DNA of 50,678 nucleotides from an uncultured Eubacteriales bacterium (GTDB lineage: Bacteria; Bacillota; Clostridia; Lachnospirales; Lachnospiraceae): contig ONOC01000024.1 of NCBI GenBank assembly GCA_900319355.1, positions 1-50,678 on the forward strand, read 5' to 3'. Position 1 is the first letter of the stretch. The number at the start of each line of letters is the position of its first letter. The translations under genes and the position numbers were made by a program. This document shows, in pieces, positions 1 to 7,260 of the stretch. The notes under the pieces were generated by a model. The model worked only from the letters and a program-made list of their open reading frames with translations. It had not been told where the DNA came from and made no database searches.

Positions 1-2
1 TC

Positions 3-113
3 GCACTTCCGTGCCGCTATCGCGTCACTTCGTGCTCATACATGTTTGCGTCGATCACGCATACAGTTTTCTGTGCATGCTTCGCATGCCCAAAAACTGC
101 CTGCGTGTCGACG
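3..113. repeat. Palindromic repeat element at the window edge
   Basis: Two short hairpins (GCAC-TTCC-GTGC at 3-14 and CAC-TTC-GTG at 26-34) precede a long imperfect hairpin. Its arms pair as CGTCGA 49-54 with TCGACG 108-113, CACGCA 56-61 with TGCGTG 102-107, CAGTTTT 64-70 with AAAACTG 93-99, and GCATGC 75-80 with GCATGC 84-89. No convincing protein is coded here. It could be a dispersed intergenic palindrome or the end of a structured RNA that starts outside the window. Confidence 0.6.
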
Positions 114-130
114 GCTTAATACAGATAAAA

Positions 131-161
131 AACGGGATCTTCCAGCGGCGAAGATCCCGTT
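131..161 (-). terminator. Intrinsic terminator downstream of the alpha-glucosidase gene
   Basis: A perfect 12-bp stem (131-142 with 150-161) closes a 7-nt loop and has A/T tracts on both sides. It can therefore terminate the minus-strand gene ending at 183 and could also act on + strand transcription. Confidence 0.85.
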
Positions 162-182
162 TTTATATAATAAATTCTGTTT

Positions 183-1874
183 TCAGCGCTCCTGCAGTAC
201 GGCGAACTGCCAGCCGAGCAGCGTAACCGTATTGCCGAAGATATGGAGCGGCTTCCCGTTCGTCATGATGATTTCATAGGCTTTGTTCTCATCGGGAAGC
301 TCCACATTCTGGCATTCCGCCTGGAAATTAGCCATGACGAGCAGCGTGCAGACGCCGTTCCAGCGGAAATAGGAGATCAGATTTTTCTGGTTCTCCTCAT
401 AGGCAAGAAATTCTCCGTTGGAGAGCACATCCCAGTATTCTTCGTTCGAGCGGAGACGGATCAGCTGACGGTAGAAGTTCAGAACCGAATCCGGGTTCTC
501 TTCCTCATCCGCCACATTGAAGGCGGGCGCGGAACGGAGCGGTGTCCACGGCGTTCCGTCGGTAAAGCCTCCGTTTTCGGAGTCGTCCCACCGCATCGGC
601 ACACGGGCATTGTCTCTGGAAAAAGGCGCGACAGCAGCCAGAGCCTCCTCGTCGGACAGGCCGGCTTCTTGTGCCGTCCGGTACTGATCCAGTGTCCATA
701 CATCACTCACCTTTTCAATGGAGGGTATGTCCACATTTTCTGTGCCCAGTTCCTGTCCCTGATAGATGAACGGCACACCGCGCAGAAGCATATAGGTGCC
801 GGCGAGCGCCTTCTTCGCGTCGTCGCTGTGGCATCCCCAGGCGTCCTGCGGCAGATAGCGGCTGACGCCGCGCGGTTCGTCGTGGTTTTCAATGATGTTG
901 GAAAGTCTTCCGATCTCGCGCACCGATCGCTGTGCACCGAAGATGCAGCTCTTATATTCTTCCGCACTCAGATATGCTTTGGATCTGTACCATCCGAGTT
1001 CCGATTTTCCGAAGACCTCGCCGGAAAAATCAAACATGGAACTGAAGCATCCGTTATCTGTGCCGATGAAAGCGGCCAGCTCTTCCGGTCTTGCGTCAAA
1101 AATCTCGCCGACCGTAAAGGTATCATGCTGATCGAAGACCTGCTCCTTCATTTCACGGAAAAACTGATCAATGCCGGTCTGTTCCTTCAGCATGGCCGAG
1201 ACGGAGGCAAGCCCGTCGTCTCTGTCTGCCGGATAATCATGGAACGGAAGAACCTTTTTGATGTTGATGATCGCGTCCATGCGGAATCCGGAGACCCCTT
1301 TGTCCAGCCACCAGTTCATCATCTTATAGATTTCCGCACGGAGGTCGGGATTTTCCCAGTTCAGATCCGGCTGCGTCTTATCAAAAAAGTGCAGATAAAC
1401 CTTGTCCGGATGGCCCGGAAGCGGTTCCCAGACCGGCCCGCCGAACTCGGAGCGGAGATTGCACGGCAGGTGTTCACCGTCCCAGTCTTCGATATAGAAG
1501 AACCTGCCGTAAGGACCGTCCGGATCCTCGCAGGCTTTTCTGAACCACTCATGCTGATCGGAGCAGTGATTGACCACGATATCCGTGATCACATGAATAT
1601 CACGTTTTGAAGCCTCGGTCAGAAGCTCCTCGAAATCCGCCATGGTTCCGAAGCGGGGATCGATGCTGTAATAGTCCGAGATATCATATCCTTCATCAAC
1701 CAGGGGAGAAGGATAAAACGGAGATATCCAGAGAATGCCGATCCCGAGGTCGTGCAGATAATCGAGTTTTGAAGTAATGCCCTTCAGATCGCCGATGCCG
1801 TCTCCGCTGGCATCCATAAAACTTTTCGGCCAGATCTGATAGGCTGTTTCGCTTTTCCACCAGTCGCCTGACAT
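183..1874 (-). CDS. GH13 alpha-glucosidase (oligo-1,6-glucosidase type)
   Basis: A 563-residue cytoplasmic glycoside hydrolase expected to release glucose from the non-reducing end of short alpha-glucosides such as isomaltose or maltose. The GH13 catalytic set is visible: the DIVVNH region I near residue 98, the nucleophile D200 in GFRMDA, the acid/base E257 in VGEIFD, and the transition-state stabiliser D332 in ENHDEPR. QPDLNWENP is typical of the oligo-1,6-glucosidase / GH13_31 group, and the length is normal for it. The ATG at 1874 is chosen because GGAGG lies at 1881-1885 on the minus strand and the family N-terminus (WWKSETAYQIWPKSF) starts there; the frame stays open further upstream but without family similarity. 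It is transcribed divergently from the ABC-F gene. Exact linkage specificity cannot be read from the sequence. Confidence 0.93.
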   Translation of the reverse strand: MSGDWWKSETAYQIWPKSFMDASGDGIGDLKGITSKLDYLHDLGIGILWISPFYPSPLVDEGYDISDYYSIDPRFGTMADFEELLTEASKRDIHVITDIVVNHCSDQHEWFRKACEDPDGPYGRFFYIEDWDGEHLPCNLRSEFGGPVWEPLPGHPDKVYLHFFDKTQPDLNWENPDLRAEIYKMMNWWLDKGVSGFRMDAIINIKKVLPFHDYPADRDDGLASVSAMLKEQTGIDQFFREMKEQVFDQHDTFTVGEIFDARPEELAAFIGTDNGCFSSMFDFSGEVFGKSELGWYRSKAYLSAEEYKSCIFGAQRSVREIGRLSNIIENHDEPRGVSRYLPQDAWGCHSDDAKKALAGTYMLLRGVPFIYQGQELGTENVDIPSIEKVSDVWTLDQYRTAQEAGLSDEEALAAVAPFSRDNARVPMRWDDSENGGFTDGTPWTPLRSAPAFNVADEEENPDSVLNFYRQLIRLRSNEEYWDVLSNGEFLAYEENQKNLISYFRWNGVCTLLVMANFQAECQNVELPDENKAYEIIMTNGKPLHIFGNTVTLLGWQFAVLQER

Positions 1875-2005
1875 AAGAAACCTCCATATAGCCGTGGATT
1901 GGTATGATCCCGCATCGGCTCCTGCACCGGCGTCATCCTGCGGGACGCGCATATTATATCACCGGGCGCCTGCGGCATCAACTCCGGGCTGTTTTCACGA
2001 AAACT

Positions 2006-2034
2006 TTGCACATTGCGGAGAATCATAGTAGTAT
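2006..2034 (+). promoter_or_regulatory. Candidate sigma-A promoter for the ABC-F gene
   Basis: TTGCAC (2006-2011), 17-nt spacer, TAGTAT (2029-2034). The predicted transcript start, about 2041, falls only a few bases before the ATG at 2044. Confidence 0.5.
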
Positions 2035-2043
2035 AAATATGCC

Positions 2044-3870
2044 ATGAATATGATGAATCTGGAAAATGTAAGCAAATCTTTTCAGAACAGAATACTTCTC
2101 GACCATGTGACGGTCGGGATCAGTGACACGGACAAGATCGGTGTCATCGGGGTGAACGGAACGGGCAAGTCGACGCTGCTGAGGATTGCGGCGGGAGAAC
2201 TTTCCCCGGATGAGGGACAGGTCGTGAGGAACGGCAGGCTCCGGATTTCGTATCTGCCGCAGACGCCGGTATTTGATAATACAAAGACCATCCTGGAGAA
2301 TGTTGCGTCAGCAATCACCGGCAAGACCGGTCACTGGGACACAGAGGGCGAGGCGAAGGCCCGCCTGAGGGATTTCGGCATTGATGATCCCGACGGTTCC
2401 CCGGCTCTTCTTTCCGGCGGTCAGAGAAAACGGGCTGCTCTGGTGGCGGCAATTCTCACGCCCTGTGATCTTCTGATCCTGGATGAGCCGACAAACCACC
2501 TGGACCATGCCATGATCGAGTGGCTGCAGGATTTCCTTGCGGCATTCAGAGGGGCTGTCCTGCTGGTAACGCACGACCGCTATTTCCTCGATCAGGTAAC
2601 GAATCAGATTCTGGAAATTGACAGAGGCAGTGCTTACCGCTATGAGGGCGGCTACTCAAGGTATCTGGAAGAAAAACAGAAAAGAATGGATTTTGCCGTC
2701 GCCGCGGAGCGTAAGGCGGCAGCACTCTACAGAAAGGATCTCGCCTGGATGATGCGCGGGGCCCGTGCGCGCTCCACGAAGCAGAAGGCGCATATCAGAC
2801 GGTTTGAGGAGCTGAGGGACCGCGATCAGATCGTGGAGGAACGGCAGGTACAGCTGAATTCCCTGCCCTCGAGACTCGGCGGCAAAACGATCATTCTCAG
2901 CGGCATCGGCAAATCTTATGACGGCCGTGTGCTGTTCCGGGATTTTACCTATACCTTCGGCAAAACGGACAGAATCGGCATCATCGGTCCGAACGGATGC
3001 GGCAAGACGACGCTGCTGAAGACCATCGTCGGACAGATTCCGCCGGATGAGGGCTTTGTGGAGATCGGACAGACCGTCCGGATCGGGTATTTTTCACAGG
3101 AAAATGAAAATCTGGATCCGTCGGAACGTGTCATTGACAGTGTACGGGATATCGCGGAGGTCATAAAGACATCGGAGGGACCGGTCACGGCATCCGCCAT
3201 GTGCGAGCGGTTCCTTTTTGACGGGGAGGTGCAGTACTCCCTCATTGAAAAGCTTTCCGGCGGGGAGAAGAGGCGGCTCAGCCTTCTCCGCGTGCTGATG
3301 GGCAACCCGAATGTGCTGATTCTCGACGAGCCGACGAACGATCTGGATATCCAGACCCTCAGGATTCTGGAGGATTATCTGGACGGCTTTGCGGGAATCG
3401 TCATTACGGTATCCCACGACCGGTATTTTCTGGACCGCGTGGTGACGAGGATTTTTGCCTTCGAAAAGGACGGGGAGATCCGGAGAAGCGAAGGCGCATA
3501 TGAAGAATATCTGGCACGTGTAAGAGCCGGAGAGGCAGAGAAAAATGAGACGCGCGTCAGAACGGGCGGTGCTGCCGGAACAGAGGACGGACTGACCGCG
3601 AAAGAGCGGTATGCACTGGAGAACAGGCAGAGCCGCAGGAACCGGCTTTCCTACAGAGATCAGAAAGAGTATGACACGATCGAGGAAGTGATTGACACGC
3701 TGGAGAGAAAAAGCCGGGAGATCACGAAGGAGATGGAAGAAAACGCGGACGACTATATAAAGCTGGGAGAACTTCAGAAGGAAAAAGCCGAGACGGACGC
3801 GAAGCTTGAGGAGCGGATGGAACGGTATCTGGAACTGCAGGATATGGTTGATTCGTTCTCTGATTCATAA
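2044..3870 (+). CDS. ABC-F family ATPase, Uup-like
   Basis: A 608-residue soluble protein with two ABC ATPase domains and no membrane segment, the architecture of ribosome-associated ABC-F translation factors. Walker A motifs are GVNGTGKST near residues 37-45 and GPNGCGKTT near 319. Signature motifs are LSGGQ and LSGGE, and both Walker B motifs read ILDEPTN. The interdomain linker contains ARARSTKQKAHIRR, and residues about 525-608 form a charged coiled coil. This matches the Uup/YfmR branch rather than dedicated antibiotic-resistance ABC-F proteins, but the substrate state of the ribosome cannot be inferred. No Shine-Dalgarno sequence precedes the start, and ATGs at 2050 and 2053 are equally possible. 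It is the first gene of a short + strand group that runs to the GGDEF gene. Confidence 0.92.
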   Translation: MNMMNLENVSKSFQNRILLDHVTVGISDTDKIGVIGVNGTGKSTLLRIAAGELSPDEGQVVRNGRLRISYLPQTPVFDNTKTILENVASAITGKTGHWDTEGEAKARLRDFGIDDPDGSPALLSGGQRKRAALVAAILTPCDLLILDEPTNHLDHAMIEWLQDFLAAFRGAVLLVTHDRYFLDQVTNQILEIDRGSAYRYEGGYSRYLEEKQKRMDFAVAAERKAAALYRKDLAWMMRGARARSTKQKAHIRRFEELRDRDQIVEERQVQLNSLPSRLGGKTIILSGIGKSYDGRVLFRDFTYTFGKTDRIGIIGPNGCGKTTLLKTIVGQIPPDEGFVEIGQTVRIGYFSQENENLDPSERVIDSVRDIAEVIKTSEGPVTASAMCERFLFDGEVQYSLIEKLSGGEKRRLSLLRVLMGNPNVLILDEPTNDLDIQTLRILEDYLDGFAGIVITVSHDRYFLDRVVTRIFAFEKDGEIRRSEGAYEEYLARVRAGEAEKNETRVRTGGAAGTEDGLTAKERYALENRQSRRNRLSYRDQKEYDTIEEVIDTLERKSREITKEMEENADDYIKLGELQKEKAETDAKLEERMERYLELQDMVDSFSDS

Positions 3871-3896
3871 ATAATTCAGAAAAAAGGAGACGGGCT

Positions 3897-4148
3897 ATGA
3901 GTTATGATGATAAGGTGATCCGGTGCTTTCTCACGGGCCAGATGCAGCTTTTTCCCGAGCCTGTGGCCTCTGATGAAGAGGAGGCAGCGTGCTTTCTTGA
4001 AGAGGTGGACGCAAAGGTGGCAGCATCGGCAGCCGAGGTGAGAAAGTATTTTAAGGACGAGGGTGTCGATCTGGAAGGAGAGGACCCGTTAAGTCAGTCC
4101 GAGGTTTTTGACATCGGGGACGGTCGGTATCTGATCGTGGAAGCCTGA
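3897..4148 (+). CDS. Small acidic protein of unknown function
   Basis: An 83-residue protein preceded by AAAAGGAG with good spacing to the ATG. It is acidic, probably soluble and mostly helical (residues 24-55 are rich in Glu and Ala), ending in a short beta-like segment GDGRYLIVEA. No signal peptide, membrane segment or catalytic motif is visible. It lies 26 bases after the ABC-F gene and 12 bases before the next small gene, so co-transcription is likely. I recognise the general look of small conserved Lachnospiraceae proteins but cannot assign a function. Confidence 0.75.
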   Translation: MSYDDKVIRCFLTGQMQLFPEPVASDEEEAACFLEEVDAKVAASAAEVRKYFKDEGVDLEGEDPLSQSEVFDIGDGRYLIVEA

Positions 4149-4160
4149 GGAGGAAAAAAG

Positions 4161-4409
4161 TTGGCAAGTGAAGAATATCTGATCAGGAATACAACACAGG
4201 AACAGCGGAAAAAAATCGTGCAGGAATCTCTCGGCGTGACAGACGGGCTGTGCGACGGCTGCATGCAGGGCATTATCGACCGCTATGATGATTACATTTA
4301 CGGCAGGAAGGAACTCGAAGAAATCAACGCTTCCTTCATGCAGGCATACGGCTACAATATTGATGACGGAACCGAAAAGAACAGAGGCAGCTGCGGGCTG
4401 GTGGAGTGA
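4161..4409 (+). CDS. Small CxxC protein of unknown function (TTG start)
   Basis: An 82-residue protein read from TTG at 4161. GAGGAGG immediately upstream supports this unusual start. Residues near 31-34 form CDGC followed by a Met, and a further Cys lies near the C-terminus, so a metal or redox role is conceivable but not shown. The sequence is otherwise charged, without a membrane segment. It ends 3 bases before the next start and is likely translationally coupled to it. Similar short proteins are sometimes labelled as purine biosynthesis proteins in databases; nothing in the sequence supports that function. Confidence 0.75.
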   Translation: MASEEYLIRNTTQEQRKKIVQESLGVTDGLCDGCMQGIIDRYDDYIYGRKELEEINASFMQAYGYNIDDGTEKNRGSCGLVE

Positions 4410-4412
4410 CAG

Positions 4413-5490
4413 ATGGAACAGTTTATGAACCGTTCGACCAATATAGTTCCGTTCGGCTACGAATGGCTGTACCTTGAAATCAATCTGTTCTGCGTGGCGC
4501 TGCTGGGCATGATGCTTTTTACTTCATGGAGGTACTACAGGCAGAAATATGCCGGAAGGGTATTTCCTGAGTATCACATCGATGTGTTACCTCTGGATGT
4601 ATTACACCGTCATCAGCCTGTTCGGCAACAGGACGCAGGTGCGCAGGAAACTGAAGAGGGCATCTGTTCTGGGCTTTGCCGAGATTTTTCTCCTGATCTT
4701 CAACTGGGTGATACCGGTGCTTTTCAGCGCGAATGCCGCGGGCAGATATTTCAGGGGACCGCTCTTTGTTTTCCAGTACATGTTCGGGTATGTCTATGCG
4801 GTCACCGCGGGCTTCATTGCCTTTCAGAGATCTTTTTCGGAAGAACAGTATGCGGACCGCAGGGAACTCAGGTTATTTGCGGCCTATCCGGTGGCGCCGG
4901 CCGCATCGGGGATCATTCAGTTTTTTGTACCGTTTCTTCCGACACTGTGCTGTGTGATTACCGTGCTGGTCATGGGTATTCATCTGAGAATGTACAGTGA
5001 GATGATCTCACTGGATCCGCTGACCCAGCTGAACAACCGCCGCCGCTTTTTCCTGAAAGTCAGACAGAAGGACAATGCAAGAGACAGATCGCTGACGTAC
5101 TGGATTCTGATGATGGATATCGATTTCTTCAAGGAAATCAATGACAGGTACGGGCATCCCGAGGGCGACCGCGCCCTGAGACTGACGGCGGATGCCGTAA
5201 CCCGGGCAGCCCAGAGCATGAAGCACAGGGCCGTCATTGCAAGATACGGCGGCGATGAATTCATCCTCTTCGTCGAAACGGAAAAGGACGAAGAGATCAG
5301 CAGACTGCGCACCGGAATAGAAAATGAGATAACGGAAGTTCAGAAAACTGAGAAACTTCTCTATCAGCTGAAGCTTTCCATCGGCAGCAGGAAGTGGGAG
5401 GAAGGCGAGCCCCTTTCGAGGACAATAGAGGCAGCGGACGATGCTTTATACGAGGTGAAAAGAAAGCATCATACAGACCGGCAGAGGTGA
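4413..5490 (+). pseudogene. Membrane diguanylate cyclase (GGDEF), probably frameshifted or internally deleted
   Basis: The first part (frame of 4413) codes a start and one membrane helix (LEINLFCVALLGMMLF). The rest (frame of 4549) codes further membrane helices and a complete GGDEF domain: DPLTQLNNRRRF, MDIDFFKEINDRYGH and RYGGDEF. In related multi-helix GGDEF proteins about 35-40 more residues, including a second helix, sit between these two parts. Here the frame changes near 4549-4560 and that helix is absent, suggesting an out-of-frame deletion. The RxxD inhibitory site normally just before RYGGDEF is not present. The downstream part alone (4549-5490, 313 residues, ATG start) might still be translated as a shortened cyclase making c-di-GMP. 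It follows the two small genes and is closed by a terminator at 5661. Confidence 0.6.
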
Positions 5491-5660
5491 ACCTGTACAC
5501 AGCACAGACCGGACATTTCCTGAACTGCCGGAGCCTGCTTTTGGTGAAAACGGAGAAAAAAATACAGAAAATCCGGCACAGGTCACAATTTGAACACAAT
5601 CTGCTGTTATTATCTTTTACAGATAGTTGATCTAACCACTCACTATCTCCCCCTCATTTG

Positions 5661-5692
5661 AAGAAGCACCGGCTCAGCTGCCGGTGCTTCTT
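5661..5692 (+). terminator. Intrinsic terminator after the GGDEF gene
   Basis: A 13-bp stem (5661-5673 with 5680-5692) with a 6-nt loop, followed by a T-rich run interrupted by CTG. It separates the ABC-F/GGDEF group from the murE operon. The remainder of 5491-5775 shows no further gene or convincing promoter. Confidence 0.8.
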
Positions 5693-5775
5693 CTGCTTTA
5701 AAAGAATCTTTCCTTGTGTTATCCTTATTTCTGGGTTTCTGACCAGAGATAAGAAAACGATGAGGTTAATATGAT

Positions 5776-7260
5776 ATGAAGAATTTAAGGGATCTGATGG
5801 CACAGACTGACTGTGAACTCGTGCAGGGAAATGCCGATATTGCCATCAGTGATATCGTTTATGATTCGAGGAAAGTGACGGATGGCTGTCTGTTTGTCTG
5901 CCTGAAGGGCGCGGTCTCCGACGGACACCGCTTTGCCGGAGATGCCGCTGCGAAGGGCGCAGCCGCGATTCTGGTACAGGATAAGGTCGAAGTACCGGAA
6001 CATGTGGCGGTGGTGCGCACGGACAACACGCGCCGCGCGCTGTCACTCATGGCGCAGTACTGGTTTGATTTTCCGGCGAAGAAGCTGAAGACCATCGGAA
6101 TCACAGGCACCAAGGGCAAGACGACCACGAGTTACATGATTCAGTCAATCCTTAACGCGGCCGGCCACCGCTGCGGTCTGATCGGCACGATTGAGGCCAT
6201 TACCGGAAAGAGAACTGTTCCGGCAGAGAATACGACACCGGAATCCTGGCTGATTCAGGAATACATGTCGGAGATGGCAGAGTCCGGCTTTGACAGTGTC
6301 GTGATGGAGGTTTCCTCTCAGGCACTGAAGATGGACCGCGTCGCGGGCATGACCTTTGATTTCGGCATTTTCACGAACATTGCACCCGACCACATCGGTC
6401 CGAATGAGCACAGCAGTTTTGAGGAATACCTGGAATGCAAGAAGAAGCTGCTCCGTCAGTGCAGGATCGGCGTGGTGAACAGGGATGATGCCCGTTATGA
6501 AGATATTGTCAGCGGCAACACCTGTGAAATTCTGGAGACTTACGGATTCGCAGAGGAAGCAACGCTCCGTGCGGTCAATGTGACCATGCTCATGAAGCGC
6601 GGCATGCTCGGCATCTGTTATCAGACGGAGGGAATCGTGGAGATTCCGGTGGAGATTGACATCCCCGGCCGCTTCTCCGTCTACAATTCCCTGGCCGCGA
6701 TCGCCGTCTGCCATCACTTCGGCGTGTCGCCGGAAAATATCATGGAGGCGCTGACACATGCCAGGGTAAAGGGACGGGTCGAGATGGTCAGAATCTCCGA
6801 CAAATTTACCCTGATGATCGATTACGCGCACAACGCCATGGCGCTGGAGAGCCTGCTCTCCACCCTGAGGGAGTATCACCCTTCCAGAATCGTGTGTCTG
6901 TTCGGCTGCGGCGGCAACCGCGACCGCGAACGCCGTTTCATGATGGGAGAAGTGTCCGGACGGATGGCTGATTTTACGATCATTACGTCAGACAATCCCA
7001 GAAATGAGGAGCCGCAGGCCATCATTGATGACATTGAGACCGGCATAAAGAAAACGGACGGTCAGTACATCAAGATCATCGACCGGAAAGAGGCCATCGC
7101 CTGGGCGATTCACCATGCGGAGCCGGGCGACATCATCGTGCTTGCCGGCAAGGGACACGAGGATTATCAGATTATCAAGGGAAAGAAGTACCCGATGGAT
7201 GAGCGCGTGCTTATCCGCGAGATTCTTGAAGAGGACAGAGCGGCCGGAAGGACGGTGTAA
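5776..7260 (+). CDS. murE: UDP-MurNAc-tripeptide synthetase, meso-DAP adding (MurE)
   Basis: A 494-residue cytoplasmic Mur ligase that adds meso-diaminopimelate to UDP-MurNAc-L-Ala-D-Glu using ATP in peptidoglycan precursor synthesis. The ATP-binding motif GITGTKGKTT spans residues 108-117. The amino-acid selectivity motif is D406-N-P-R409, which in this family marks meso-DAP rather than lysine enzymes, so the wall is predicted to be DAP-type. Length is normal. The ATG at 5776 follows GATGAGG. The stop codon overlaps the ATG of priA by one base (TAATG), indicating translational coupling. It heads the long operon that continues to thiN. Confidence 0.96.
   Translation: MKNLRDLMAQTDCELVQGNADIAISDIVYDSRKVTDGCLFVCLKGAVSDGHRFAGDAAAKGAAAILVQDKVEVPEHVAVVRTDNTRRALSLMAQYWFDFPAKKLKTIGITGTKGKTTTSYMIQSILNAAGHRCGLIGTIEAITGKRTVPAENTTPESWLIQEYMSEMAESGFDSVVMEVSSQALKMDRVAGMTFDFGIFTNIAPDHIGPNEHSSFEEYLECKKKLLRQCRIGVVNRDDARYEDIVSGNTCEILETYGFAEEATLRAVNVTMLMKRGMLGICYQTEGIVEIPVEIDIPGRFSVYNSLAAIAVCHHFGVSPENIMEALTHARVKGRVEMVRISDKFTLMIDYAHNAMALESLLSTLREYHPSRIVCLFGCGGNRDRERRFMMGEVSGRMADFTIITSDNPRNEEPQAIIDDIETGIKKTDGQYIKIIDRKEAIAWAIHHAEPGDIIVLAGKGHEDYQIIKGKKYPMDERVLIREILEEDRAAGRTV

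Noticed and set aside
243-1610. Long + strand open frame (455 codons) opposite the alpha-glucosidase gene
   Set aside because: It is the antisense shadow of a clear GH13 gene; its translation has no family motifs and no ribosome site.
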